Of a DNA stretch of 64,000 nucleotides, positions 27,224 through 36,655 are shown one piece after another (the stretch's first letter is position 1; each line of letters begins with the position of its first letter). The notes beneath the pieces are model-generated. The model was not told the DNA's origin. It ran no database searches and saw only the letters and a program-made list of their open reading frames with translations. The DNA is from Agathobaculum sp. NTUH-O15-33 (GTDB lineage Bacteria; Bacillota; Clostridia; Oscillospirales; Butyricicoccaceae): NCBI RefSeq assembly GCF_033193315.1, contig NZ_CP136187.1:3789501-3853500 (forward strand), read 5' to 3'. A program made the position numbers and the translations under genes.

Positions 27224-27922
27224 ATGCTGGGTCGTTTGAATTCCATTCAATCTCTTGGCGCGGTGGATGGGCCGGGGCTGCGGTATGTGGTCTTTTTGCA
27301 GGGCTGCCCGCTGCGCTGCGCCTACTGCCACAACCCGGACACATGGCCCGCGGACGGCGGCGAGGAGATCGAAGCCGACACGCTGGTGCAAAAGGCGCTG
27401 CGCTTTCGCCCCTATTGGAAAAACGGCGGCGGCGTTACCATTTCGGGCGGCGAACCGCTGTATCAGGCCCCCTTTGTCGAAGAACTATTCGCGGGGCTGC
27501 ATGAGCACGGCGTACACACCGCGCTGGATACCTCGGGCGTCGGCAATCTGGCCGAAGCTGCGCGCGTTTTGGATCACACCGATCTGGTGCTTTGCGACCT
27601 GAAATTCCTAACCAAGGCCGATTATATGAAATACTGCCGCGGGGATCTGGCACAGGTCGAGCGTTTTTTGCACCTGACCGCCATGAAACAGGTGCCGCTT
27701 TGGATTCGCCACGTGGTCGTGCCCGGTCTGACCGACGGCGTCGACCACCTGCGCTTGATCCGCGACAAGGCGGAAAGCCTGCCCAACTTTGAGAAGCTGG
27801 AATTTCTGCCCTTCCACAAGCTGTGCATCGAAAAGTACGATCGTTTAGGCATTCCCTTCCCCTTACGCGATACCCCCGCCATGAACGACGCATGGCTCAA
27901 GGAACTGATCGAAAAATTATAA
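27224..27922 (+). CDS. pflA: Pyruvate formate-lyase activating enzyme
   Basis: Radical-SAM enzyme that installs the glycyl radical on PflB. The 232-residue protein opens with SIQSLGAVDGPGLRYVVFLQ, followed by CPLRCAYCHNPDTW with the CxxxCxxC iron-sulfur motif, then GGGVTISGGEP. Start ATG 27224 is preceded by AAAAGGGGG; a TTG lies one codon earlier. It probably shares the pflB transcript unless the inverted element between them carries a promoter. A strong terminator follows. Confidence 0.96.
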   Translation: MLGRLNSIQSLGAVDGPGLRYVVFLQGCPLRCAYCHNPDTWPADGGEEIEADTLVQKALRFRPYWKNGGGVTISGGEPLYQAPFVEELFAGLHEHGVHTALDTSGVGNLAEAARVLDHTDLVLCDLKFLTKADYMKYCRGDLAQVERFLHLTAMKQVPLWIRHVVVPGLTDGVDHLRLIRDKAESLPNFEKLEFLPFHKLCIEKYDRLGIPFPLRDTPAMNDAWLKELIEKL

Positions 27923-27964
27923 AAGTCAAGGTCCTGTTGCTGTCGCAACAGGACCTTGACTTTT
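27921..27964. terminator. Bidirectional terminator after pflA
   Basis: Perfect 20-bp arms (AAAAGTCAAGGTCCTGTTGC and complement) around TGTC, between convergent genes, with T-rich ends in both directions. Confidence 0.92.
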
Positions 27965-27965
27965 A

Positions 27966-30224
27966 TTAGGTTTCTTTTTTCAATATGATGTTTTCAAATT
28001 GATCAACCGGTATCGGCTTTGCGAAATAGTACCCCTGCCCGATATCGCAGTGGATCGATTCCAGAAACGCAAGCTGTCCCTCGTTTTCGATCCCCTCGGC
28101 CACCGTTGTAATGGAGAGCGCTCGGGCAAGGTGGATCATGCTTTCTATCACCATTTTGCCGCGCGGCGAGGTGGATTGCTCGGATAAAAACTCTTTATCC
28201 AGCTTTAGCTCGGCAATATCCAGATCCTTTAGAGTATTGAGCGAGGAATACCCGCTTCCGAAGTCGTCCATCGAAATGGTGAATCCCATATGATGCAGCT
28301 TATTGATCACCATTTTCACCTGTGTCAGGTCGCTCATCGCCACACTTTCCGTCACTTCCAGTATGATGAGCGAGGGATCAATATGATACCGGTCCACTGT
28401 TTGACGGAACTTTTCCAGATAATTCTCATCATAGAAAAAGACTCTGGACTGGTTGACCGAGATCGGCACGGCCGGATACCCCTGCTCGATCCAGTAGGAT
28501 ACCCGCTTGCAGGCCTGCTCCAGCATAAACATATCGAGCTCTGTGATAAATCCGTTTTCTTCAAACACGGGGATGAATTCATCCGGATAATGGATCGTTC
28601 CGTCCTCCGATACCCAGCGCACCAGCGCTTCGGCGCTGTGCAGCGTCTGGCCCTTTAGATAGTACTTGGGCTGCAGGTACATGTGAAATTCCCCATTTGC
28701 CAGCGCCGCGTGCATCAGGCTTTCTATCTCGGTCTTTTTGCGCGCCTTTTCATGGATGGCCTCATCGTAAAAGGCGATCGGGTACGAGGTATTGCCACTC
28801 ACGCTGTTAAGCGCCAGCAGCGCGCCGTTGAGCACCGCGTCGGGCGCGAGCACCGCCTTTTCCTTCGGGCTGTTCGATTGGATAATACTGATACCGAAAT
28901 TGCAGTTGATGCGATAATCCTGATTGGGGCTCACGGTATAGTCGTTTATCTCTTGATATATTTTATGGATCCGGGCCATGAGCGTGTCCTTATCCGTATA
29001 ATGCAGCAGCAGGCCGAAATGGTCGGCGTTGTCCCGGTAATAGCGTTCGCCCTGATCCATATTCGCCGCCAGTACGGCGGATATGTGCCGCAGCAAAAGG
29101 TTGCCCTTTTGAAAGCCGAAAAACTCGTTCACAAATTTAAAACCGCTGATATTCATCAGGATCATGGCATGATCCCAAGGTTCCTGCAATAGGGCGGGCA
29201 GGTCGGTCACGAAACGGTTGCGGTTATCCGCGCCGGTCAGGATATCCTTGTAGGCGAATCTTTGCAGCGTTCTCTGCTCTTTTCTTAAAATACTGTAAAT
29301 GTACAGGAAAAGAATGCTGAATAGCACGAAAATGCAAATCATGACGCCCACAAACACGAACAGCAGCGTGTTGAAGTTGTGGTTTAAAAAGCTTTGCGGC
29401 ACCAAGCAGAAGATTTGCCAATCATTGATGCCGATCGGGATAAAGGTCACCCAGTAGGCGTTGCCCTGATACCGGAAAGTGGCGAAGGCATTTCCGCCTT
29501 TCTCCATATCGGCAAGGATGGACGTGCGTATTTCGCTCGAAATGTCTCCGTCGTCAAAGATATTGTTCAGCGGTTTTGGGATCACCGCGTGGTCAGAGCG
29601 AATGATGAAATTGCCTTCTTGGTCAACGATATGGACGAACGCGGCGCCGTCGAATATCTCCTGACTGATGATCTTGGAGAAGTTGGAAGTCAGACGGGTG
29701 GCGGTGATCGCTCCGGTGATCGTTCCGTTATGCACGACCGGTACGCCGTAGCAAACAATCGGCTGTCCGGTAAGCTTATCCTCCATAATATCCGACACGA
29801 CGGACGCCCCATTCAGGGTCTTTTGCAGAAAGGCTTCATCGCTAATATCGATCCCGTAGTTCTTTTCCCCGTCCGTATCGATAAAATATCCTTTCTTATC
29901 CGGCGAAACAAAGCCCATCCGGTTAAACGCGTTGCTGCCGCTTTCCAATTCCAGCCGGACAAGGATCGCGCCGAGATCCATGGTCTCATCCTGCCCCAAA
30001 AAGGTGGCGAGCGCTTCCAGCGTTTGCAGATCCCCGTCGATCTGCGTGGTGATGATAGTTTTATACTGCGAAACGATCTCATTCATATACTTTTGCGCGT
30101 CCTTTTCCTGCGCGCCCTTGATACTGGAATAGATCACCCCGCTTATGAGCACCAAGACCACGCTGATCACAGCGACCAGCACGCTGGATATGGTAATTTG
30201 TCTCTTCACGTTCTCCTCTTCCAC
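27966..30224 (-). CDS. Membrane dCache-GGDEF-EAL protein, probable c-di-GMP phosphodiesterase
   Basis: A 752-residue sensor. A first membrane helix near residues 10-33 is followed by an extracellular Cache-type domain and a second helix near residues 285-310. The GGDEF-like domain has the signature position reading DNADHF instead of GGDEF, so cyclase activity should be lost. The EAL domain keeps AEALVRW, ISVNQS, EVTES, DDFGSGYSSL, LKLDKEFL and AEGIENEGQ, the usual catalytic and metal-binding set. It therefore most likely degrades c-di-GMP in response to an external ligand. The start is GTG 30224 behind GGGGGG; a GTG at 30209 is an alternative. Monocistronic. Confidence 0.9.
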   Translation of the reverse strand: MEEENVKRQITISSVLVAVISVVLVLISGVIYSSIKGAQEKDAQKYMNEIVSQYKTIITTQIDGDLQTLEALATFLGQDETMDLGAILVRLELESGSNAFNRMGFVSPDKKGYFIDTDGEKNYGIDISDEAFLQKTLNGASVVSDIMEDKLTGQPIVCYGVPVVHNGTITGAITATRLTSNFSKIISQEIFDGAAFVHIVDQEGNFIIRSDHAVIPKPLNNIFDDGDISSEIRTSILADMEKGGNAFATFRYQGNAYWVTFIPIGINDWQIFCLVPQSFLNHNFNTLLFVFVGVMICIFVLFSILFLYIYSILRKEQRTLQRFAYKDILTGADNRNRFVTDLPALLQEPWDHAMILMNISGFKFVNEFFGFQKGNLLLRHISAVLAANMDQGERYYRDNADHFGLLLHYTDKDTLMARIHKIYQEINDYTVSPNQDYRINCNFGISIIQSNSPKEKAVLAPDAVLNGALLALNSVSGNTSYPIAFYDEAIHEKARKKTEIESLMHAALANGEFHMYLQPKYYLKGQTLHSAEALVRWVSEDGTIHYPDEFIPVFEENGFITELDMFMLEQACKRVSYWIEQGYPAVPISVNQSRVFFYDENYLEKFRQTVDRYHIDPSLIILEVTESVAMSDLTQVKMVINKLHHMGFTISMDDFGSGYSSLNTLKDLDIAELKLDKEFLSEQSTSPRGKMVIESMIHLARALSITTVAEGIENEGQLAFLESIHCDIGQGYYFAKPIPVDQFENIILKKET

Positions 30225-30349
30225 CGCTCGTCCCCCCTTTTTTCACAGGTTACCGATATTTCCATAGTACATGATTATTTTAAGAATTGCAACTTATAAC
30301 CTGACAAACAAATAGGGGCGCGGTTTAGCAAATATGCCTGTATCAAAGC

Positions 30350-30392
30350 AAAAGGACGCGCCGCAGATCGAAAGGTCTGCAACACGTCCTTT
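30350..30392 (-). terminator. Terminator of the P-type ATPase gene
   Basis: AAAGGACG...CGTCCTTT with an inner GCAGATC/GGTCTGC pairing. On the minus strand the stem ends in CCTTTTGCTTTG. Confidence 0.7.
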
Positions 30393-30399
30393 ATCATCG

Positions 30400-32835
30400 T
30401 TATGCTTTGCGGTACAGCAGCCGCACGGAGTTGAGCACGCACAAAAGCGCTACGCCCGAATCCGCGAACACGGCGAGCCACATCGAAGCGATTCCCGCGA
30501 GACCAAGCACCAGCACCAACGCCTTGATCAGCAGGGCGAACGCGATGTTCTGCTTCGCGATGCGCCCGGTCTGGCGCGCGATGGATACCGCGTCCGGCAC
30601 GGCGGAAAGCTCGGCGTGCATGAACACCACATCCGCCGCTTCGATCGCGGCGTCCGCGCCCGAGCCCATGGCCGCGCCCACATCGGCGCCCGCCAGCACG
30701 GGCGCGTCGTTGATACCGTCGCCCACGAACAGCACCGCGCCGTTTTTCGCGCGAATCTCGCCCAGCGCGTCCAGCTTATCGCCCGGCAGCAGGCGGGCGC
30801 GAACCTCGTCAATCCCGACGGTCTGCGCAACGGCCTCCGCGCTGTCCTGTCCGTCGCCGGTCAGCATTGCGGTTTTCAGGCCCTGCTTTTTCATGCGGGA
30901 AACGGCGCCGGCCGCGTCCGATTTCACCGTATCCGCAATCTCCAAATGGCCGATGAAACGGCCTTCGCAGGCAAGCAGCACCTCGGTGCTGCCTTTCGCG
31001 CCGCGGTAGGCCGAAAGGTCGATACCGTACCGCGTCAGCAGCTTTTGATTGCCGCAAAGCACGGGCTTGCCGTTCCACCGCGCCGTCACGCCCTCGCCAG
31101 CCTGTTCCTTCACCGCTTCCACCGTTAGGGGCGAAACGCCCTTTTCCCCGGCGGCGGCCAGAATAGACCGCGCGATCGGGTGCGTGGACGCGGCCTCGCA
31201 GGCCGCCGCTAGGGCGAGCAGCTCATCCGCATCCTGCCCTTCGGCGGGGGCGGCGCGCTGCACCACAAAGTTGCCCTCGGTGATCGTGCCGGTCTTATCC
31301 ATAACGACCGTTTTAATATCTTGCAGCGCTTCGATCGAAACGCCGCCCTTGAATAGGATACCGCGTTTGCTGCCCGCGCCGATCCCGGCAAAATAGGTAA
31401 GCGGCACGGAAAGCACCAGCGCGCACGGGCATGAGATTACAAGGAAGGTGAGCGCCGTATAGACCCACTTGCTCCAATCGCCGGTGACAAAGCCGGGGAT
31501 CAGCGCGGTCAGCAGCGCCACGATGACGACCGCCGGGGTGTATAGGCGGGAAAAGCGCGTAATGAAGCGGTCCAGCTTGGGTTTATTGGCCGCCGCGTTT
31601 TCCACGCTGTTCAAAATGCGCGTAACCATGCTTTCCGCCAGCACGTGCGTGACCCGCATTTTGATCAGGCCGTCCGTGTTGACGCAGCCGGACAGCGCGC
31701 TGTCGCCGGGCGTCACGCGCACGGGCACGGGTTCGCCGGTGACCGCCGAGGTATCCAGTCTGCTTTCGCCCTCCACAACCACGCCGTCCAGCGGCACGCG
31801 GTCGCCGGGCCGGACGAGGACGATATCGCCCTCCTTCGCGTCGCCTGCCGGAATGGTGCGCGTTTCGCCGCCCACCGCTAATTGCACGACCTCGGGCCGC
31901 AGGTCGACCGCGTCCATGATCTGGCGGCGGCTGCGTTCAACCGCGCGGTCCTCGCAGAATTCGCCAATGCGGTAAAACAGCATCACGCCGACCGCCTCCG
32001 CGTAATCGCCGATGGCGACCGCGCCGATCGTTGCAATGGACATCAGGAAGTTTTCATCAAACACGCGGCCTCTGGTCAAGTTGCGCAGCGCCGTCCACAA
32101 TACGCGCCAGCCGAGCACCAGATACGCCGCGATCAGCAGCGTAAACTTCGCCGCGCCCTGCGGCACCAGCAGCCCCGCGGCGAACAGCGCCGCGCCGCCG
32201 ACCAACTCGCCGAGGGGCGAGGAGCCTTCCTCGTGCTCTTCCTCGGGCGCGAGCACCTTGGCTCCGCTTTCGATTGAGCTGCAAATTTCGCGCATTTGCG
32301 GCAGCAGACGGTCGGGATCCGCGCCGGTCACGCGCAGCTGCTTTGTTTCGTACACCAGCACGCAATCGTTTACGCCGTCGAGCGCGCCGATGCGCTGCTG
32401 CATCTGCGCCGCGCAGTGCGCGCAGCCCAGATTCTGCATGGTGTAAACGCGCTGCTTCCCCTTGCCGCGGCCCGTTTTGCTTGGCGCCGCCAACTGCTCA
32501 TGACCGTGTTCGTGACCGCAGGCGCCGTGCTCGTCATGCTCGTGGTGGTGCTCGTGCGCGTGGTGATGTCCGCAAGCGCAAGGCTCTTCGTGGGGATGAT
32601 GGTGCTCATGGCCGCAAGCACAAGGCTCCTCGTGGGGATGGTGATGCTCATGACCGCAAGTACAAGGCTCCTCGTGGGGATGGTGATGCTCGTGACCGCA
32701 AGCACAAGGCTCCTCGTGGGGGTGATGATGTTCGTGGCCGCAGTCACAAGCGCTTTCGTGGGTATGCTCGTGCTCGTGGCCGCAGGCGCATGCCGCGCCG
32801 TGTTCATGCGCTTCTTTTCGCATTGCTTCCGCCAT
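30400..32835 (-). CDS. Heavy-metal P1B-type ATPase, zinc/cadmium type, with His/Cys-rich N-terminus
   Basis: An 811-residue metal exporter. The first ~115 residues are His, Glu and Cys rich, with four tandem 14-residue CxCGHEHHHPHEEP repeats. An HMA-like domain with GCAHCAAQ follows. The ATPase core has SCPCAL in the membrane metal site, DKTGTITEG (phosphorylated Asp), HP at STHPIARSI, and GDGINDAPVL. Late in the protein KQN and FADSGVALL supply the Lys and Asp typical of Zn/Cd/Pb exporters (ZntA/CadA, P1B-2), not copper ones. Start ATG 32835 follows AGGAGGCG; an earlier start would overlap it. Upstream is an ATATGAAT/ATTCATAT inverted repeat, the kind bound by ArsR/SmtB metal sensors. Confidence 0.93.
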   Translation of the reverse strand: MAEAMRKEAHEHGAACACGHEHEHTHESACDCGHEHHHPHEEPCACGHEHHHPHEEPCTCGHEHHHPHEEPCACGHEHHHPHEEPCACGHHHAHEHHHEHDEHGACGHEHGHEQLAAPSKTGRGKGKQRVYTMQNLGCAHCAAQMQQRIGALDGVNDCVLVYETKQLRVTGADPDRLLPQMREICSSIESGAKVLAPEEEHEEGSSPLGELVGGAALFAAGLLVPQGAAKFTLLIAAYLVLGWRVLWTALRNLTRGRVFDENFLMSIATIGAVAIGDYAEAVGVMLFYRIGEFCEDRAVERSRRQIMDAVDLRPEVVQLAVGGETRTIPAGDAKEGDIVLVRPGDRVPLDGVVVEGESRLDTSAVTGEPVPVRVTPGDSALSGCVNTDGLIKMRVTHVLAESMVTRILNSVENAAANKPKLDRFITRFSRLYTPAVVIVALLTALIPGFVTGDWSKWVYTALTFLVISCPCALVLSVPLTYFAGIGAGSKRGILFKGGVSIEALQDIKTVVMDKTGTITEGNFVVQRAAPAEGQDADELLALAAACEAASTHPIARSILAAAGEKGVSPLTVEAVKEQAGEGVTARWNGKPVLCGNQKLLTRYGIDLSAYRGAKGSTEVLLACEGRFIGHLEIADTVKSDAAGAVSRMKKQGLKTAMLTGDGQDSAEAVAQTVGIDEVRARLLPGDKLDALGEIRAKNGAVLFVGDGINDAPVLAGADVGAAMGSGADAAIEAADVVFMHAELSAVPDAVSIARQTGRIAKQNIAFALLIKALVLVLGLAGIASMWLAVFADSGVALLCVLNSVRLLYRKA
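32581..32748. repeat. Four tandem 42-bp repeats in the metal-ATPase gene
   Basis: Exactly four in-frame 42-bp units encode residues 30-85 of the protein, each with one or two base changes. A fifth, degenerate unit follows. Copy number could change by slippage without shifting the frame. Confidence 0.9.
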
Positions 32836-32853
32836 GTCAGCTCGCCTCCTAAT

Positions 32854-32889
32854 ATATGAATGATTGCTCATATGTTCATGTATTCATAT
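32854..32889. promoter_or_regulatory. Candidate ArsR/SmtB-type operator upstream of the metal ATPase
   Basis: ATATGAAT (32854-32861) and ATTCATAT (32882-32889) form perfect 8-bp arms, with another TGAAC/TTCAT-like pair inside. This AT-rich layout resembles operators of zinc- or cadmium-sensing ArsR regulators. No such regulator gene adjoins. Confidence 0.4.
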
Positions 32890-32933
32890 TATATCCGAAG
32901 CCGCTGTTTGTCAATAGCATTCCATAAAAAATT

Positions 32934-32962
32934 GAAAAAAAGTGGGCGCGTTGTTCGCGCCC
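32934..32962 (-). terminator. Terminator of the ABC exporter gene
   Basis: GTGGGCGCG and CGCGCCCAC around TTGTT. On the minus strand seven U follow (32934-32940). It also yields ACTTTTGGGTTTTT on the plus side. Confidence 0.85.
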
Positions 32963-32983
32963 ACTTTTGGGTTTTTCGACTTT

Positions 32984-34738
32984 TTATGTTTGATCCGCCG
33001 CAAGCCGGTACAGGGCGGCGTACACGCCGTTTTTCCTCAGCAGTTCTTCGTGTGTGCCTTGTTCGGCCACGCCGTCCTCGGTCAAAACAACGATCTTATC
33101 CGCCGAGCGGATGGTGGACAGGCGGTGCGCGATGGTGAGCACGGTGCGGCCCTTTGCCAAGCGTTCCAGACTCTGCTGCACCAGCCGCTCGGATTCGTTA
33201 TCGAGCGCCGAGGTCGCCTCGTCCAATATCAAAATGGGCGGGTTTTTCAAAAATACGCGCGCGATCGAGATGCGCTGTTTTTGCCCGCCGGAAAGGCGAA
33301 CGCCCCGCTCGCCAACATAGGTATCGTAGCCGTTCGGCGTAGCCATGATGAAATCATGCGCGCCCGCCTGTTTTGCGGCCTCTATTACCTGCTCCCTCGT
33401 CGCGTCCGGCTTGCCATAGGAGATATTATCAAAAATTGTGCCGGAAAACAGGTAGACATCCTGCTGCACCACACCGATTTGCCCGCGCAGCGAATCCAGA
33501 TCGGCTGTGCGCACGTCATGGCCATCCACGGTCACGCGGCCCTGTGTCACATCGTAAAAGCGCGGGATCAGATTGCAGATGGTCGTTTTACCGCCGCCCG
33601 ACGGGCCGACCAGCGCGACCGACTGGCCGGCGTTGATATCAAGCGTCAAATGGTCGAGCACGGTGGTGTCCGGGTCGTCCGCATAAGCAAAGCACACGTC
33701 CTCAAAGCGGATATCGCCGCGCAGCCGCGGCAGCTTTTCCGCTCCCTCCGGCGTTTTGATTTCGGGCGCTACGTCCATGACCTCGAAAAAGCGTTCGATG
33801 CCGGTCATGCCGCGCTGGAACTGCTCAGTGAATTCCACGATGCGGCGTATGGTGGCCAGCAGCGTGGTGACATAGAGCAGATAGGCCATAAAATCCGCCG
33901 GATCGATGTGCCCATAGACCATGAACAGGCCGCCCGCGATGATCACGGTCAGGTACATCAGGCCGTCAAACGCGCGCGTGGCGGCGGTAAACGCGCCCAT
34001 CCAGTGGTAATTCTCCCGCTTGATACCGAGCCACGCGAGGTTGCCTTGCTCAAACTTTTCTATTTCGCGCTCTTCGCCCGTAAAGGATTTGACCACGCGC
34101 ACGCCGAGCAAGCTATCCTCCACCTGTGCGTTTACTTCGCCCACCTGCTGGCGGTTCTTGCCGAAGGTGATGCGCATTTTATGGTTGAACTTGCTTGAAA
34201 TAACGATCATCAGCGGTACCACCGCAAAAACGATCAGCGTCAGCGGCACGTTCACGGTGCACAGAATGATGAACGATACCACGATCTTCAGGCCCGCGAT
34301 GAAAAACTCCTCCGGACAGTGGTGTGCGAATTCGGTCACATCGAACAGGTCGGAGGTAATGCGCGCCATCAGCTGGCCGACCTTGGTATTCGCATAATAG
34401 CTGAAGGACAGCTTTTGTAAGTGCCGGAACAACGCCGAACGCATATCGGTCTCGATCTTCGCGCCCATCACATGGCCGACATTGGCCATAAAATACGAGG
34501 CCGCCACATCGATCAGCCGCAGCACCAGATACAGCGCGGCAACGCGCATCACAAGGCCGACCGATAAAAGCGCCATATCCTCCATACCGCGCTGCGCCAG
34601 ATAGCGCACCATCATCGGCAGCACGATCTCGCACAGCGTGGTCAGCGCCGCGCAAAAAAGGTCGAGCGCCAGCACGCCGCCGTACGGCTTAAAATAAGGG
34701 GCAAAGCGCCCCATCAGGACGCCGGTTTTCTGTTTCAT
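32984..34738 (-). CDS. ABC transporter, fused permease and ATPase (MsbA/LmrA type)
   Basis: A 584-residue half-transporter with an N-terminal six-helix exporter domain and a C-terminal ATPase. The ATPase shows GPSGGGKTT (Walker A), LSGGQKQR (signature), ILILDEATSAL (Walker B) and the H-loop IAHRLST. It works as a homodimer or with a partner encoded elsewhere; lipid or drug export is usual. The start is uncertain: ATG 34738 has a weak GGTGAT before it, and ATG 34753 is an alternative right behind a TATAAT-like sequence. Single gene with its own terminator. Confidence 0.9.
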   Translation of the reverse strand: MKQKTGVLMGRFAPYFKPYGGVLALDLFCAALTTLCEIVLPMMVRYLAQRGMEDMALLSVGLVMRVAALYLVLRLIDVAASYFMANVGHVMGAKIETDMRSALFRHLQKLSFSYYANTKVGQLMARITSDLFDVTEFAHHCPEEFFIAGLKIVVSFIILCTVNVPLTLIVFAVVPLMIVISSKFNHKMRITFGKNRQQVGEVNAQVEDSLLGVRVVKSFTGEEREIEKFEQGNLAWLGIKRENYHWMGAFTAATRAFDGLMYLTVIIAGGLFMVYGHIDPADFMAYLLYVTTLLATIRRIVEFTEQFQRGMTGIERFFEVMDVAPEIKTPEGAEKLPRLRGDIRFEDVCFAYADDPDTTVLDHLTLDINAGQSVALVGPSGGGKTTICNLIPRFYDVTQGRVTVDGHDVRTADLDSLRGQIGVVQQDVYLFSGTIFDNISYGKPDATREQVIEAAKQAGAHDFIMATPNGYDTYVGERGVRLSGGQKQRISIARVFLKNPPILILDEATSALDNESERLVQQSLERLAKGRTVLTIAHRLSTIRSADKIVVLTEDGVAEQGTHEELLRKNGVYAALYRLAADQT

Positions 34739-34908
34739 CTTTATCACCATCATTATTATATAGATACCGAACTAATTTATTGTATCGTGTTTGAGCGGTG
34801 CAAGCACGCCCTTTATTTGCTGCAATCTTTTTAATGTACGCCTTACCGACTATGTAAATTGTATGTTTATCCAGCCATAAAGCGCAATGCAAAATAACTT
34901 TGTCAAAG

Positions 34909-34949
34909 ACCATAGCAAAGCCGCCGCGTTCCCATGAAAGTGCGGCGGC
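34909..34949 (-). terminator. Weak terminator-like hairpin after the TtcA-like gene
   Basis: GCCGCCGC and GCGGCGGC form the stem at 34920-34949, followed on the minus strand by TTTGCTATGG, a poor U-tract. Located 13 bases past the stop. Confidence 0.45.
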
Positions 34950-34961
34950 CCTGTATGGCGC

Positions 34962-35762
34962 TCAGTCGAACTGATCCAAAAAGCTGTGGCGGCCGTTTTC
35001 ATCGCGCCAGCCGAGGATCTTGGCGGTGTCGACGTTTTTGACGGCGTTGAGGATATTTTGCTCCACCTGCGGATTGTCCCGCGCGAGCGAGGCGATCATG
35101 GCCTTGATCTCGGCGCGCTTGGTATCGCTTAAGCGTGTTTTGGCCGGACAATCGCAGGGTAAAAAGGTCATATCGCAGGCCTTTGCAAAGATGGTGACCT
35201 CCCGCTCGCGCACAAAGTACAGCGGGCGAATCAGCTCCATCCCCTCAAAGTGCTTGGAGCGCACGCGCGGCAGCATGGCCTGCACCTGCCCGCCGTATAA
35301 AATACCCATAAGGACGGATTCGATCGCGTCGTCAAAGTGGTGGCCGAGGGCGATCTTATTGCAGCCAAGGCGCTGCGCCTCCGCATATAGATAGCCGCGC
35401 CGCATTTTGGCGCATAAAAAGCACGGATGCTCGGCCGCGTGGTTCTGCGCCACGCGCAGCACATTGGTTTCAAAAATATGTAGCGGGATGCCGAGCTGCG
35501 CGGCATTCGCTTCCAGCTTGTCACGGCCGTCCGGGCTGTACCCGGGGTCCATGGCGAGGTAGCAAAGCTCGAAATCGACCGTGCGCTGCGCTTCTCGCAG
35601 CAGCAGGGCGAGCAGCATGGAATCCTTGCCGCCCGAGATACACACGGCGACGCGGTCGCCCGGCTGTACCAGCCGGTATTTCCGCATCGCGTAAACGAAC
35701 GGCTTGCGCAGCGTACGGGCAAAATCGGTTTGTAGTGCGCGGGAAATTTCTTCTTTTGTCAT
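34962..35762 (-). CDS. TtcA-like PP-loop ATPase (tRNA thiolation type)
   Basis: A 266-residue adenylating protein of the TtcA/TilS superfamily. The PP-loop is ISGGKDSML at residues 42-50. The Cys pair HPCFLCAKMRRG and a later Cys in FLPCDCPAKT match the three iron-sulfur cysteines of TtcA, which 2-thiolates cytidine 32 in tRNA. GHHFDDAIES is the conserved His/Asp segment. Its start overlaps the SDR stop by four bases (ATGA), so the two are translationally coupled. Whether it is true TtcA or a related clostridial paralogue cannot be settled here. Confidence 0.82.
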   Translation of the reverse strand: MTKEEISRALQTDFARTLRKPFVYAMRKYRLVQPGDRVAVCISGGKDSMLLALLLREAQRTVDFELCYLAMDPGYSPDGRDKLEANAAQLGIPLHIFETNVLRVAQNHAAEHPCFLCAKMRRGYLYAEAQRLGCNKIALGHHFDDAIESVLMGILYGGQVQAMLPRVRSKHFEGMELIRPLYFVREREVTIFAKACDMTFLPCDCPAKTRLSDTKRAEIKAMIASLARDNPQVEQNILNAVKNVDTAKILGWRDENGRHSFLDQFD

Positions 35763-36514
35763 TTAGTCCCCTTTTTCCGTTGGAAATGATAGGTGATGCG
35801 GGCGAGCATGGAATCGGACGCGAAATGGCGCGCGGCGGTCATGGCCTTCATAGCGGCGCCCGGCACGACGGCGGCCTTGCCCGCAAACATGCCTTCCACC
35901 GCTTCGCGGGCGACGCGCGCGGCGGTCAGCCCGCCCAGCGCGAACGATACGCCCGCGACCTTGTTGAACTCCGTGGCGACCGGGCCGGGGCAAAGCGCCG
36001 TGATATGCACCGCGCTGCGCTCGCGCCGCAGCTCCTCTCGGATGGCCTGCGTCAGCCGCAGCACATAGTTTTTGCTCGCGTAATAAGTCGCCATCAGCGG
36101 GCCGGGCAAGAAACCGGCCGAGGAGGCGACATTCAGGATATACCCCCGGTTTCGCGCGGTAAAATCCTTAAGCGCCAGCTTGGTCAGGATATGCACGGCG
36201 CGGATGTTGGTATCGATCATGCGCAGCTCTTCCTCAAGGTCGGTATCCTGAAACGCGCCGAACAGGCCGAATCCCGCGTTGTTGACGACGATCTCCAGAT
36301 CATCCCCCGCAGCGGCCTGATACAGCAGGCGGCACTCGTGTTCATCCGATACGTCGGCCGCGATGACGTGGCAAACGGTAGGCAGCTCGGCCGCGAGGAC
36401 GCGCAGCTTATCCTCACGGCGGGCGGCAAGCGTCAGCTCATAGCCCCTTTCCGCCAGCAGCTTCGCGATCTCGCGCCCAATGCCGGACGAAGCGCCGGTA
36501 ATCAATGCCCGCAT
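35759..36514 (-). CDS. Short-chain dehydrogenase/reductase
   Basis: A 251-residue classical SDR. It has an N-terminal Rossmann motif TGASSGIG, NNAG at VVNNAGFGL, catalytic Ser in NVASSAGF, and YxxxK as YYASK. After the dinucleotide motif, AARRED suggests NADP(H) preference. The C-terminal CPGPVATEF is standard. Coupled by an ATGA overlap to the TtcA-like gene. Substrate unknown. Confidence 0.88.
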   Translation of the reverse strand: MRALITGASSGIGREIAKLLAERGYELTLAARREDKLRVLAAELPTVCHVIAADVSDEHECRLLYQAAAGDDLEIVVNNAGFGLFGAFQDTDLEEELRMIDTNIRAVHILTKLALKDFTARNRGYILNVASSAGFLPGPLMATYYASKNYVLRLTQAIREELRRERSAVHITALCPGPVATEFNKVAGVSFALGGLTAARVAREAVEGMFAGKAAVVPGAAMKAMTAARHFASDSMLARITYHFQRKKGTK

Positions 36515-36625
36515 TTTCTACACCTTCCTTTTCCGCAAAATCGAATAACTTTCCATTTTTAGTATACCACAAACCGGCTGAAACCGCAACCCGCGCACTC
36601 GTGGAACCGTTCGCCCCACTTCGGC

Positions 36626-36651
36626 AAAAGCCGCCCCGAAGGGCGGCTTTT
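36626..36651 (-). terminator. Terminator of the AraC/GyrI-type regulator gene
   Basis: AAAAGCCGCCC-CGAA-GGGCGGCTTTT is a compact perfect hairpin directly after the regulator stop, with U-tract in its own arm. Confidence 0.8.
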
Positions 36652-36655
36652 GGGT

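Noticed and set aside
32581..32748. Regular 42-bp repeats considered as a CRISPR array
   Set aside because: The repeats are contiguous without spacers and lie in frame in the P-type ATPase gene.
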